54,851 bases of DNA from Actinomycetota bacterium (GCA_003168255.1 PMSU01000142.1:1-54851); one strand, 5' to 3'; shown: positions 16,158 through 26,748, counted from the first letter of the stretch. Translations and numbers: made by a program. Notes: generated by a model from the letters alone, not told the origin.

Positions 16158-18530
16158 CTACCGGCGCCCGCCGTCGTAGCCAGGGTAATGCCCGAAGCCA
16201 GGCTCCTGACCGTAGCCGGCCTCTTGGCTGTGGTCGGTGTCGGTCGCGCCGGGGTCGTAGGCCGGCTGGCCGTAGCCGTTGTCGGTCGCGCCGGAGTGGT
16301 AGGCCGGCTGGCCGTACCCGTTGTCGGTCGCGCCCTGGTCGTAGGCAGCCTGGCCATAGCTGCTGTCGGTCGCGCCGGAGTGGTAGGCCGGCTGGCCGTA
16401 CCCGTTGTCGGTCGCGCCCTGGTCGTAGGCAGCCTGGCCATAGCCGGTTTCGCCGGGGCCTGGGCCATAACCCGGCTGGTCGTAGCCAGTGGGGTTGCTG
16501 TGGCTGGGGTGGTCAAGGTCATAGCCGCCCGGCTGCCCGTACTCCTGGCCGGCGCCGGCGTCGGCGCCCACGCCTGCGTCGTAGTCCGGCGTCTGGCCGT
16601 AGTCAGGTTCCGTACCCTGCCAGCCCTGGTAGCCAGGGTTGGCGTAGGTGTCCTGCTGGCGGTAGCCAGCGTCCTGGCTCGCGCTGCCTTCCTGATGCAG
16701 GGGCGAGTCGTCGTAGCGGAAGGCGGCCCGATCCCCGCTGCGGGCTGGCGGCTCGGCATAGGACTGCGGATCGCCTGCGGGGATCGGTGCTGAGTGCCAG
16801 CTTCCCGTCGGCTCGGAGGATGAGTCGCCCGGCCCGGGCAGAGGTTCAAGCTGACCGTTGGGGTAATCGTCGCGGGCGCCAGACCAGCCATCCGAATAAC
16901 TGCCGTAGGGGTCGTCGTAGGACGGCGCGGGAGCGGGCTGGCTCGCGGCCTCCCAGGCAGGGGCGGGCTGGTAGTCGTAGCTGCTGCCGGAGCCATTCGG
17001 CTGGTAGTCGGAAGCGGCGTTAAGTGGCGTTGTCTTGTCCGCCAGCCTGCCATTCGCAGGGCTGGTGAAAAGGTTCCCTGAGTGGTCGCGCTGGGCCTGG
17101 GCGCGGTCATGGGATCCGCGGTACGATCTGCCGTCTTCCGCATATCCCGCCTGTACCGAGAAAGACGGGCTGGTAAGCGGATCTTCGGCACCCCAGTCGG
17201 ATTTCGGTGGCTCCTGCGCGGCCCAGGTAGTAGCGGCCGGTTCTTCCGCGGCCCAGGGCGTTGTGGGCGGTTCCTGCGCGGACCACGCTGTCGGCGTTTC
17301 TTCCGCGGTCCACGTTGCCGCGGCCGGTTCTTGCGCTGTCCAGGCCGTTGTCGGCGGATCCTGCGCGCTCCAGGCTGCTGGCGAGGCTTCTTGCCCGGCC
17401 CACGTCGGTGCGGGTTGTTGCTGCGTTGCCCACCCTCTTGTCTGTTCCACGGCCCAGGCCGCGGTCGGCGCTCCATCGCTCGTCGGTCCCGACCAGTTGG
17501 CCGACCCGCCGCCAACGCCCGGATCGGTGTCCGGGCGGTCGGTGGCGCTGACCGGGCTGGCCATTGGCTCTCTGGAGGGCAGCGGTTCCCTGGACGCCGC
17601 AGCTGAACCCCCGAACGTCAGCGGTTCCCTGGACGTCAGCGGCTCGGGGGAGCCCCATGGCTCCCTGACGGGCAGGTCGGGCCTGGGCTGGCGGCCGAGC
17701 CGCGGCGTGCGCGCTCCTGCGGCGGCCACGGTCGAGACTGGCTCTCGCCTGGCCGCGAGTGCCGGGTCCCTGGTAGCCCCGCGCTTAGCCGGGTCATCAA
17801 ATGCCGTGTCCCTGTCCCGCATGGTGGGCGCCGAGTGCGGCCCGGGCTGGGCGGAGCGAGCTGTGGTAGCGAGGGGCTTGTCGGACGAGAGCTCGGCCCA
17901 GTACTGCTCGTCGGAAACGCCATCCCAATCGCTAGCGGGCCAGTTGTCCCCGGCCCTTTCACGTGCACTTCCGGACAGCCGGGGCCGGGACCTCGGCTGG
18001 ATCCGGGTCTCGTCCTGGTCATCGCGCCCGTCATCGGTCCGCGGCGGCGGATCTTGATCATGCTGGTAGCCGCGCGGCCGAGGCAGTGAGGCGAAACGGC
18101 GCTGAACCGGACCCTGTGCAGCGGCGGGAACTGGGCTAGCGGCGCGGCGATCCGGAGCCCGATCAAGACCCTCCTCGTCCTCGCCCGGATCGTGGCCGCG
18201 GTAGGCGCGCGCGTCCGCGCCGTTGTAGTTGCCCTGCTCCATGGTGCCAGCCCGGCCGAACTCGGCTTCGCGGTCGGGCTGCCGCCCGTCCTTTGATGGG
18301 CTTCGCCGTCCGGGCCGCCCGATCTCCCTGCGGGGAGACTCACCGCGGGTGCCCGCAGGTCCGGCGTCAGCTCGGCCATTGCCCGCGGTGCGGCGCCCGG
18401 CCCTGCCTCTTCCAGCGGGGCGATCTTGATAATCGTCCTCATCATCAGCGTGCATGGACCGGACGCTGAGAAAAACGACAACGAGGATGACGAGTATGAG
18501 CACTACCAGGCCGACCACGACGAGAAGCAT
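16158..18530 (-). CDS. Large membrane-anchored, low-complexity repeat protein
   Basis: From ATG 18530, after GGGTGGTGGA, the frame gives 790 residues. Residues 1-21 (MLLVVVGLVVLILVILVVVF) form one transmembrane helix, then a short acidic stretch, and the rest is predicted to be disordered. The middle is rich in Arg, Asp and Gly, then come Trp-centred repeats of the type AQEPPTTAW (DNA about 17200-17440), and the C-terminus is Gly/Tyr/Gln-rich with tandem units such as GATDNGYGQPAY (DNA about 16235-16450). The tail faces the cytoplasm if the short N-terminus is outside. Tyr/Gly/Gln-rich tails favour condensate formation or surface polymers. No enzymatic domain is present and I cannot assign a function. 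Confidence 0.72.
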   Translation of the reverse strand: MLLVVVGLVVLILVILVVVFLSVRSMHADDEDDYQDRPAGRGRAGRRTAGNGRADAGPAGTRGESPRREIGRPGRRSPSKDGRQPDREAEFGRAGTMEQGNYNGADARAYRGHDPGEDEEGLDRAPDRRAASPVPAAAQGPVQRRFASLPRPRGYQHDQDPPPRTDDGRDDQDETRIQPRSRPRLSGSARERAGDNWPASDWDGVSDEQYWAELSSDKPLATTARSAQPGPHSAPTMRDRDTAFDDPAKRGATRDPALAARREPVSTVAAAGARTPRLGRQPRPDLPVREPWGSPEPLTSREPLTFGGSAAASREPLPSREPMASPVSATDRPDTDPGVGGGSANWSGPTSDGAPTAAWAVEQTRGWATQQQPAPTWAGQEASPAAWSAQDPPTTAWTAQEPAAATWTAEETPTAWSAQEPPTTPWAAEEPAATTWAAQEPPKSDWGAEDPLTSPSFSVQAGYAEDGRSYRGSHDRAQAQRDHSGNLFTSPANGRLADKTTPLNAASDYQPNGSGSSYDYQPAPAWEAASQPAPAPSYDDPYGSYSDGWSGARDDYPNGQLEPLPGPGDSSSEPTGSWHSAPIPAGDPQSYAEPPARSGDRAAFRYDDSPLHQEGSASQDAGYRQQDTYANPGYQGWQGTEPDYGQTPDYDAGVGADAGAGQEYGQPGGYDLDHPSHSNPTGYDQPGYGPGPGETGYGQAAYDQGATDNGYGQPAYHSGATDSSYGQAAYDQGATDNGYGQPAYHSGATDNGYGQPAYDPGATDTDHSQEAGYGQEPGFGHYPGYDGGRR

Positions 18531-18734
18531 TCCACCACCCAACAGGCCATGGCCGCTCGGTTGGCACCAGCGAGGCACACGCGGCCATCGACGCGGGCCT
18601 TCCCCTGTATCGCCAGCACCCTGGATACATCCAAGGCTGGTCGCCTGAACCGTGAGTCTGGCGCACCACTATCGGCCCTGTCATGAGATTGCTGAAAATT
18701 TACATTGTCCTGTTTACGCTACGGAGTTGAACGA

Positions 18735-19313
18735 TTACGGTTCGGCAATAACTGGGAGTCTGCCACGCGCGGTGGCTGTCTGCGCGATACCCAGCCAAGC
18801 AGCCTTCAGGCCTGCCCCGTTCGGTAGCGAAAGCGCCGAGTGAAGCGCATAAATCGTGAACCTATAGGAGTGGTTCCGATTCCGCGGACATGGTGCGTCA
18901 TAGTCCGCGTGACCAGCGCTGTTGTCGGCCTGTCGCGCCCCAGGCGGAAGCTGGCCCTGTTGAATGTCCGTGGTCGTCGGGTTGATGTCGAACACGATCC
19001 AGTAGATATATGGCGTGATCGGTGCGTCCGAGTCATCAACGACAAGAGCCAGCGCTTTTGTACCATGCGGCGCACCTGACCAGTGCAGAGGCGGGCTCAG
19101 CCCCTGGCCGTGACAGGTGTAGCGAGCCGGAATAACGCCCCGGCTGACCACTGGGCTTGTCACGGTCATGTTGTCCGTCTGCAATACGGTAGGGCCGCCC
19201 ACCAGCCCGCAGCCGGCCTGCGCGGCGAGCAGGAGGCAGCCGACCGCGGCGGCTAGCGCGCGCCTGACCGGCAGCCAGCGGCCGCGACCACACCCGTACA
19301 CGCGTCGTTGCAT
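18735..19313 (-). CDS. YbhB/YbcL-type PEBP (Raf kinase inhibitor-like) lipoprotein
   Basis: The 192-residue protein begins with a signal peptide ending in a lipobox-like AAQAGC at about residue 29, so it is probably a lipoprotein. The PEBP fold follows: RYTCHGQGLSPPLHWSG, ALVVDDSDAP, YWIVFDINP and HRYRF-type strands with DYDAPCP. PEBP proteins bind anionic ligands such as phospholipids; bacterial functions are largely unknown. The ATG at 19313 is the only start compatible with the signal peptide, although GAAAGG lies directly against it. It is transcribed alone. Confidence 0.85.
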   Translation of the reverse strand: MQRRVYGCGRGRWLPVRRALAAAVGCLLLAAQAGCGLVGGPTVLQTDNMTVTSPVVSRGVIPARYTCHGQGLSPPLHWSGAPHGTKALALVVDDSDAPITPYIYWIVFDINPTTTDIQQGQLPPGARQADNSAGHADYDAPCPRNRNHSYRFTIYALHSALSLPNGAGLKAAWLGIAQTATARGRLPVIAEP

Positions 19314-19637
19314 CCTTTCGCACCCGCTGCGTCCTGCGTCCAGCTGACACCCGGCCGTCGGCGCGGCGCTCCGCCCGACGACGGCCCGGTGAGGCGATCC
19401 TATGCCGTCCGGGACGCACGGCAGGGTCCGAGCGTTTCGGGTTGGTCGGCGATTCGCTGGCCGCGACGACCGGACCATGATCGGCGCAACCTTTCACGGG
19501 CTATGCGAATACAAACTAGGACAAAATAGGATAGAAAATGGTCGCGGCATGACGGACAGCGGGTCAGGTCGTGCGGCGGTGGACGTGGACGGCCAAGGGC
19601 GCGAACACGGCGACAAGCCGCCGCCTACAGCACGACT
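19314..19637. other. Intergenic, no gene recognised
   Basis: This 324-bp region is less GC-rich near 19500-19545 (ATACAAACTAGGACAAAATAGGATAG), which suggests promoter-like DNA. I see no gene or conserved RNA. Confidence 0.35.
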
Positions 19638-19870
19638 TCAGTGCGGGACCAGCCCCCGGCCGCCGATCATCAAATCGCGGGCTGCGCTGGTGAGGAAGGC
19701 CACCAGGTTGACATTGACCCATGCTTGCGGCCAGCCCGGCATCCGGCCGGGTGTTGCTGCCGAAAACGATGGGGAACATCACCAGGAAGCCAAATTGCCG
19801 CACCCCTTGAGATGCCCGCACAAGCAGCCCGATCAGCGCCGACATCCAGCACAATGCCAGGGCGAAACCT
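19638..19870 (-). pseudogene. ABC-2 (DrrB-type) transporter permease remnant
   Basis: The minus strand reads FALALCWMSALIGLL and GVRQFGFLVMFPIVFGSNT, the conserved inner part of daunorubicin-resistance-type ABC permeases. A deletion then shifts the frame, and the next frame continues with MPGWPQAWVNVNLVAFLTSA and ends IGGRGLVPH at a stop (19638-19640). Only the C-terminal quarter of a permease of about 250 residues remains, and no ATPase gene is adjacent. It is a decayed remnant between the PEBP and sepH genes. Confidence 0.85.
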
Positions 19871-19939
19871 CGCCCCGGCCACGGCGGCAAATGGGCTGGT
19901 CGTGATTCGGAACGGCGGCGGGTATGCGGGGACGGGCCG

Positions 19940-20866
19940 CTAGTCGCGAGGGCGCGAGCTGCCGAACATGATCTCGTCCCAGGACGGTACGGAGGAGCGC
20001 CTGCCCCGGCCGCTCGCGGCCCTTCGGCCGCCGTGCGCCGCCGGGGCACGATCGGCATCCGGGCCGGCCTCTGCCTCCTGGGGCGCTGGCGGCTGCCTTG
20101 GTTCCTGGTCAGGTGCTTGCTCGGCGTCCTGCGGGCGTTCGGCCGACGGGGCCTGCTCGGGCTGCCTTGGCGGCGCATCGGCAGGCCGCCGCGCCGGGCG
20201 GGCAGCCTGGACCGCCGCCGGGCCGAACCTCGGCTGGAGCGGAGTCACGGTAGCCGCACCGCGCCCCCCGGCCGACTCGGCAGGAAGATCAGCCTCGGGA
20301 AGCGACAGCCTCGCTGCTTCATCGTCAGCCGGCGTGGCATGCCTGCGCCGCGGATCGTATACCCACTCGGCAGTCCGGAGCCGGCCGCCGGAACTGAACA
20401 CGAGCTGGACCTGCCAACTGCCGTCGGCACGCTTGGTTGAATCCCACTGCACGTCCTCGGCGCTGGTGCCAAGCGCGCTCAGCCGCTCCGTTACGACCTC
20501 GCCGAGCCTCGGCCCTGGGCCGGAGTCTCCCGGCCGGCGCACCATGGCAGACTGCGCCTCCTGCGCCCGGTACGCCCGCTCCGCCAGCACCGGTCCCTCG
20601 AACCAGCGGACCCGCTCGATCGGAACGCCGGCAGCGTCGGCAATCTCATCCGCGGTCTCTCCGGCACGGATTCGTTCCTGGATCTCCTTGGGTCGCAAGG
20701 GACTCTCCACCTCGATCTCGTACTGGGCGAGCCGGGAGAACTGCCCGCGCGCTACCGCCCTGAGCCGGTCGTCGATCTGCAGCGAGAAACGACCGCCCCG
20801 CCCTGGCACCACGAGAACGGCGTAGCTGCCATCCTCGCTTACCGCGACGAGGCGCAGTTCGTGCAT
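19940..20866 (-). CDS. sepH: Septation protein SepH
   Basis: The 308-residue protein opens with MHELRLVAVSEDGSYAVLV and contains the DUF3071 core with a helix-turn-helix-like segment (RPKEIQERIRAGETADEIAD, about 55-85). It then has a long Pro/Ala/Glu-rich disordered region and the conserved C-terminal tail RSSVPSWDEIMFG. In Streptomyces and mycobacteria SepH binds FtsZ and stimulates its assembly at the division site. ATG 20866 follows GGAAGGGACGCC. It is transcribed alone and divergently from a glycosyltransferase gene. Confidence 0.95.
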   Translation of the reverse strand: MHELRLVAVSEDGSYAVLVVPGRGGRFSLQIDDRLRAVARGQFSRLAQYEIEVESPLRPKEIQERIRAGETADEIADAAGVPIERVRWFEGPVLAERAYRAQEAQSAMVRRPGDSGPGPRLGEVVTERLSALGTSAEDVQWDSTKRADGSWQVQLVFSSGGRLRTAEWVYDPRRRHATPADDEAARLSLPEADLPAESAGGRGAATVTPLQPRFGPAAVQAARPARRPADAPPRQPEQAPSAERPQDAEQAPDQEPRQPPAPQEAEAGPDADRAPAAHGGRRAASGRGRRSSVPSWDEIMFGSSRPRD

Positions 20867-21093
20867 TGGCGTCCCTTCCGCGCGGGGCCGCGCTTGAGCC
20901 TCCCGCCCGAGTCTGGCGTGTTCGGCTAGGTCTGGCCAGCACCGCGCCCGGCATGTCCCACAGTTCCCGAGGCGACCCGGCCCGAGCGCACGCGATGGAG
21001 ATGAAGTGTAGAGCGTCGCCGGGTCCGTGGCCTGGCGTCCTGGCCGGCGGCTCCGGACCGCGCAGGCGGGCCGTCGGCTATCATCGCCAGGCC

Positions 21094-22251
21094 ATGACCC
21101 AGTCTGAGGATGCCGCGGGCCCGGGTTTCATGATCAGCATAGTGATCCCGGTGTACGGGGTCGCCGGCTACCTCGATGAGTGCCTCGACTCGGTACTGGG
21201 CCAGCCGTACCAGCAGATCGAGGTGATCGCGGTTGACGATCACTCTCCCGATGACTGCCCGGCGATCCTGGACCGCCGCGCCAGCCGCGATTCCCGGTTG
21301 CGGGTTCTCCACCTGAACGCATCAGGCGGGCCTGGCCGGGCCCGTAACACCGGGCTGGCACAGGCGACGGGGGACTACGTCTGGTTCGTCGATGCCGACG
21401 ACGCGCTGGCAGCCGGCGCCCTGGCGGCCGTCGCGGAGCGGCTGGCGGGGCAGCGGCCTGACGTCCTGCTCTTCGGCCACGAGGAGGTGTACCCGGCGGG
21501 CAGCACGCGGCCGGATCCGGGCGCGGCACTGCTGCGCGAGGCGGCCGCCACGCTGCCTGGCACGTTCCGGCTGGCCGACCGCCCGGAGCTGATCAACCTG
21601 ACCATGACCTGCTGGAGCAAGGCGTTCCGGCTGGCCTTCCTGCGCGAGCTCGGCGTCCCGTTCGGCGACGGGATTCACGAGGACGTGCCGGTGTCCTGCG
21701 CCGCGCTGCTGAGCGCGGAGCGGATCAGCGTGCTCGACCGGGTCTGCTACCGCTACCGGCGCGGCCGGCGCACGTCATTGACCACCCCGACCAGCGACGC
21801 GCATTTCAGTATCTTCGCCTCGTACCAGCAAGTTTTTGATTTTATTGCCGAACGGTCCGGGGCGACCGCCACACGCCAGGCAGGCCTGGGTCTGGTGATC
21901 ACCGATGCGGTGCGCTGCGCCGTCTTCGAGCGGGCGATCTGGCACTACACGGTGATCCTCGCGACGGGTGGTATCGGGATAGGTCCGGTGGGAGTCGCCG
22001 GGCTGGTCCCACGGTCGGCGCGCAGGGAGTTCTTCCGGCGGATGTCGGCGGACTTTGGCCGGCTGCGGCCTGCGGGCTACCAGTTCCCTGGCGGCGCCCG
22101 GGGGGCGAAGCTGCGCCTGGTCGAGCGGGACGCCTACTGGACCTACTCGTTCCTGGAGCCGGTCAACCGGCTGCGGGTAGCAGTCCGCCGCGCCGTGTTG
22201 AGGCTTTCCTCCCGGGCCGGCCGACTGCCGCGGACTCCTGCCCGCGGCTGA
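21094..22251 (+). CDS. Family 2 glycosyltransferase (teichoic-acid or capsule type)
   Basis: The 385-residue GT-A glycosyltransferase has the nucleotide-sugar-binding start ISIVIPVYGVAGYLDECLDS (about 13-32), VDDHSPDDC, GRARNTGL, and the metal-binding DXD in WFVDADDALA near residue 105. HEDVPV (about 195) is the usual acceptor-side acidic motif. A C-terminal helical region ends without transmembrane segments. Relatives act in wall teichoic acid, capsule or exopolysaccharide synthesis. I choose ATG 21094; the longer frame from 20866 has no similarity and overlaps sepH. The MISIVIP start at 21130 is an alternative. No other cell-wall gene is adjacent. Confidence 0.88.
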   Translation: MTQSEDAAGPGFMISIVIPVYGVAGYLDECLDSVLGQPYQQIEVIAVDDHSPDDCPAILDRRASRDSRLRVLHLNASGGPGRARNTGLAQATGDYVWFVDADDALAAGALAAVAERLAGQRPDVLLFGHEEVYPAGSTRPDPGAALLREAAATLPGTFRLADRPELINLTMTCWSKAFRLAFLRELGVPFGDGIHEDVPVSCAALLSAERISVLDRVCYRYRRGRRTSLTTPTSDAHFSIFASYQQVFDFIAERSGATATRQAGLGLVITDAVRCAVFERAIWHYTVILATGGIGIGPVGVAGLVPRSARREFFRRMSADFGRLRPAGYQFPGGARGAKLRLVERDAYWTYSFLEPVNRLRVAVRRAVLRLSSRAGRLPRTPARG

Positions 22252-22285
22252 CGAAGCAGAGCGTCAAGATCGACGGCCATGATCC

Positions 22286-22325
22286 ATGTGGAGCTGCCTA
22301 CCACCTGAGGTAGGCGCTGCCACAT
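22286..22325. repeat. 40-nt hairpin related to the intergenic repeat
   Basis: ATGTGGAGCTGCCTACC pairs with GGTAGGCGCTGCCACAT around an ACCTGA loop. It has the same length as the hairpin at 11285-11324 and shares CCTACCACC. The outer stem pair T-A here is C-G there, a compensatory change. Confidence 0.65.
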
Positions 22326-22458
22326 CGACGACAACTGGAGCAGCGGCGGCGGCTGGCTGGCTGGACGCCTGCGCCGCCTGTCCGGGCCGACAGTCGGGGG
22401 TCAGGCAGGAGCCGCGCCCGGCCGCCGATGATCGATGGAACCTAGCTGTCCATCGGTG

Positions 22459-22655
22459 AACAGTGAATCGGCATCGATCTCGGGCGGGCAGAGACCGGCG
22501 GGGGATGCTGGGGGACAGAAGTGGCAGGTGTGGCAGATAGTGACTGCCGGGGCATGCATGACGGGACGCGCAGGGGCCGGACGTCCGGCCAGGCCCGCCA
22601 GCCGCGATGGATGTGGCGTGGCCTACCACCGATGGGGGGTAATTTCACATCCACG
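22459..22655. repeat. Intergenic repeat, copy 2, with hairpin
   Basis: This copy shares ATCGGCATCGATCTC, GGCAGGTG, AGTGACTGC, GACGGGACGCGCAG and GCCTACCACC with copy 1 at 11161-11336, in the same order and orientation. Its hairpin at 22609-22652 uses GGATGTG and CACATCC as arms and keeps the six-G run opposite CCTACCACC. Confidence 0.6.
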
Positions 22656-22953
22656 TCGCCGACCGGGACAAGCGGCTCGCAGACCGCTCGGAATGCGAAC
22701 ACGGCGACCCTAAGGCGATCCGGCCAGGTGTGTCGACGAGCCGACGGCCGGCCTACAAGTGCAGGGCGCGAACTGGCAGGCCGGCCGCAGCGTGATCGGT
22801 GCGCGAGCGAACCGTGAGACAGCTGTCGGCAGATCAGTTCGCCGGCGAACTGGTCGGCCTCCGTGGAGCGATCAGTGCGCGGTGGTGAAACTGGTCGGCC
22901 TCGGTGGAGCGATCAGTGCGCGGTGGTGAAACTGGTCGGCCTCGGTGACGCGA

Positions 22954-24315
<1,362 letters not shown>

Positions 24316-24432
24316 AGGTCTACCGCCTTCCAAGTCGTCCCCGGGTAGTACTCCTAAATCTGGGGGATACGTACTGCTTCCGGCTAGGGGTGGGGGGAAG
24401 AAATTTGGTCAGAGTTCACATAAGATGAAGTC

Positions 24433-25908
24433 ATGACGGAGTTCGGCGCGGAAGAAGCTTCATCATTCACGTTCGATCACCAGCAGGACCGACTGATGTT
24501 CGGCCGCAGGCTCCGGCATCTGCGCCGCGCCCGCGGGTTGACGCTCGCCGACCTCGGCTCCCGGGTTGGCCGTGCCCCGTCGGCGCTGTCCATGCTCGAA
24601 AATGGCCGCAGGGAGCCCAGGCTGTCGCAGCTGAAGGCGCTCGCCGAGGCGCTTGGCGTGCCATCGGAGGAACTGCTGCGCCGGGATCCGCCTAGCCGCC
24701 GTGCCCAGCTGGAGATCGCGATCGAAGAGGGACAGCGGGATCCGGTCTACCGCGCGCTCGGGCTGCCGCACCTTAAAGTCACCGCGAAAGTGCCCAACGA
24801 CGTGCTCGAGCACCTGTCCGCCCTCTACGCCGAGCTGCGCAGGCAGCGGTCCAAGCCGACCGCCACACCCGAGGAGGCGCGCGCGGCCAACGCGAAACTC
24901 CGGCTGATGATGCGGGAACGGGACAACTACTTCGCATCGATCGAGCAGGCTGCGGCCACCGCGCTCGGCACGGCGGGCTACTCCGGCGGGGCCTTGTCGC
25001 AGGGGCTGCTGCTCTCCGTAGTAAGTCATCACGGGTTCACCGTTCGGTATGTGCAGGATTTGCCCAGATCGGTACGGTCACTTACCGACCTGCGGAGCCG
25101 GCGAATTTATGTCAAGCAGGAGCCGGTCGGCATGCATTCGGCACGCGCGGTGCTGCTTCAGGCGCTCGGTCACTTCCTGCTTGGTCACTCCGAGCCGCGG
25201 GACTTCGCGGATTTCCTGCACCAGCGGGTAGAGGCGAACTACTTCGCCGCGGCCGTGCTGGTGCCCGAGCAGGCGGCGGTGCCGTTTCTCACGGCGGCCA
25301 GGGACTCCCGGGATCTTTCCGTCGAGGACCTGAGGGACGTCTTCTCGGTGTCCTATGAGATGGCCGCGCACAGGTTCACCAACCTGGCCACTCACCACCT
25401 CGAGGTGCCCTGCCACTTCGTCAAGAACGACGAGAGCGGAGTGATCTACAAGGCCTACGAGAACGATGGCCTGATGTTCCCTTCCGATCCGTCTGGCGCG
25501 ATCGAGGGGCAGCGGATGTGCCGCCTGTGGTCGGGGCGGCAGGTATTCGGAGCCGAGGACAGGTTCTCGCCGCTGTACCAGTACTCGGACACCTCGGCGG
25601 GCACCTACTTCTGTGTCGCGCATGTGGATCCCGGCAGGGAACGCGGGTTCGCGGTGACGCTCGGCGTGACCTACGAGGACTCCCGCTGGTTTCGCGGCAG
25701 GGAGTCGACCGTGCGGCGCCGGTCAGCCTGCCCGGACGGGGAGTGCTGCCAACGGCCCCCCGCCGAGCTTGCCGCCCGGTGGGAAGGGATGGCCTGGCCG
25801 TCGGCGCGGGCGCACTCGCACGTCCTGTCCGCGCTTCCGGCCGGCAGCTTCCCCGGTGTGGACGATACCGACGTGTATGAGTTCCTCGAGCGGCACGAGA
25901 ACGGCTGA
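24433..25908 (+). CDS. ramB: RamB/ScfR-type short-chain acyl regulator of acetate metabolism
   Basis: The 491-residue protein has an N-terminal XRE-type helix-turn-helix (about 24-78, FGRRLRHLRRARGLTLADLG), a central IrrE/ImmA-like domain (about 165-310, with GHFLLGH at the metal site position) and the C-terminal short-chain fatty-acyl regulator domain containing a Cys-rich SACPDGECC. RamB regulates glyoxylate-cycle genes in corynebacteria and mycobacteria, and here it faces isocitrate lyase across 117 bp, which is strong contextual support. ATG 24433 starts with a weak SD. AAATTTG at 24399-24405 in the shared intergenic region is AT-rich and operator-like, but I cannot match it to a full RamB box. 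Confidence 0.9.
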   Translation: MTEFGAEEASSFTFDHQQDRLMFGRRLRHLRRARGLTLADLGSRVGRAPSALSMLENGRREPRLSQLKALAEALGVPSEELLRRDPPSRRAQLEIAIEEGQRDPVYRALGLPHLKVTAKVPNDVLEHLSALYAELRRQRSKPTATPEEARAANAKLRLMMRERDNYFASIEQAAATALGTAGYSGGALSQGLLLSVVSHHGFTVRYVQDLPRSVRSLTDLRSRRIYVKQEPVGMHSARAVLLQALGHFLLGHSEPRDFADFLHQRVEANYFAAAVLVPEQAAVPFLTAARDSRDLSVEDLRDVFSVSYEMAAHRFTNLATHHLEVPCHFVKNDESGVIYKAYENDGLMFPSDPSGAIEGQRMCRLWSGRQVFGAEDRFSPLYQYSDTSAGTYFCVAHVDPGRERGFAVTLGVTYEDSRWFRGRESTVRRRSACPDGECCQRPPAELAARWEGMAWPSARAHSHVLSALPAGSFPGVDDTDVYEFLERHENG

Positions 25909-25950
25909 CGCGGGGGCGCAATGGGTTCGGCGGCCTACCGGTCTACCGGC

Positions 25951-26748
25951 CTACCGGGCAGACGGGAAGCTCGGCGGGCGCTTGGCCCGCATGGCGGCGA
26001 CGCCCTCGCTGAGGTCCTCGCCCATGAAGGTGAGCATCTCGTAGGCGGCTGACTGGTCGAAGAGCGGCCCGGCGTTGCGAAGCCAGCCGTTCAGCGCGCG
26101 CTTGGTCAGCCGGATGGCTAGCTGAGAGCCGGTCGCGAGCGTGTCCGCAACCCGGAATGCCTCGGTCAGTACCTCCTCGCGGGGGACGCACTTGCTGACC
26201 AGGCCGATGCGCTCGGCCTCCGTGCCGGTGACCATCTCGCCGGTGAGCAGGTAGTAGCGCGCCTTGGCCATGCCGCACAGCAGCGGCCAGATGATGGCCG
26301 CATGGTCGCCCGCCACGGTGCCGAGCCTGACGTGCCCGTCCCCCAGTCGCGCGTCTTCCGCGCAGATGCTCACGTCGGCGAGCAGGGCCACGACAAGGCC
26401 GGCTCCCACCGCGACACCGTTGATCGCCGACACGACCGGCTTCTCGCAGTTGATCAGGTTGTAGACCAGGTCGCTCATCTCGGAGAGCATCCGGGTCACC
26501 TTGTCGTAGTCGCCGGCCATGCGTTCCACCATGGCGAGATCACCGCCGGCCGAGAAGGCCTTTCCCGCCCCCGTCACCACCACGACCCGCGTTTGATCGT
26601 CCTTGGCCACGTCGGTCCAGACCCCGGCCAGTTCGGAGTGCATCGTCTCGTCGGCCGCGTTATAGGATTCCGGGCGGTTCAGGGTGATCAGCAGCACGCC
26701 ATGATCGCGGCGTTCGAAGAGCAGTCTCTGGTAGCCGCCGTATTCCAT
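25951..26748 (-). CDS. Enoyl-CoA hydratase/isomerase
   Basis: The 265-residue crotonase-fold protein starts at ATG 26748, after GGAAGG. The oxyanion-hole segments GKAFSAGGDLAM (about 62-73) and INGVAVGAGL (about 112-121) are present. The catalytic positions near GDGHVRLGTVAGDHA have Asp at the end rather than the classic Glu pair, so the exact reaction (hydration, isomerisation or hydrolysis of an acyl-CoA) is uncertain. It is divergent from an acyl-CoA dehydrogenase gene, and both flank a palindrome, so a common fatty-acid or branched acyl-CoA degradation regulon is likely. Confidence 0.9.
   Translation of the reverse strand: MEYGGYQRLLFERRDHGVLLITLNRPESYNAADETMHSELAGVWTDVAKDDQTRVVVVTGAGKAFSAGGDLAMVERMAGDYDKVTRMLSEMSDLVYNLINCEKPVVSAINGVAVGAGLVVALLADVSICAEDARLGDGHVRLGTVAGDHAAIIWPLLCGMAKARYYLLTGEMVTGTEAERIGLVSKCVPREEVLTEAFRVADTLATGSQLAIRLTKRALNGWLRNAGPLFDQSAAYEMLTFMGEDLSEGVAAMRAKRPPSFPSAR

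Larger units (their letters stand above)
22252..22953. other. Repeat-rich intergenic region before aceA
   Basis: About 700 bp between convergent genes carry a 40-nt hairpin (22286-22325), the second copy of the intergenic repeat (22459-22655) and a 41-bp tandem array that runs into the end of aceA (22849-22992). On the minus strand a 51-codon frame starting near 22561 reads a Cys-rich VTICHTCHFC segment followed by EIDAD. It may be a small protein, but support is weak. Confidence 0.45.
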
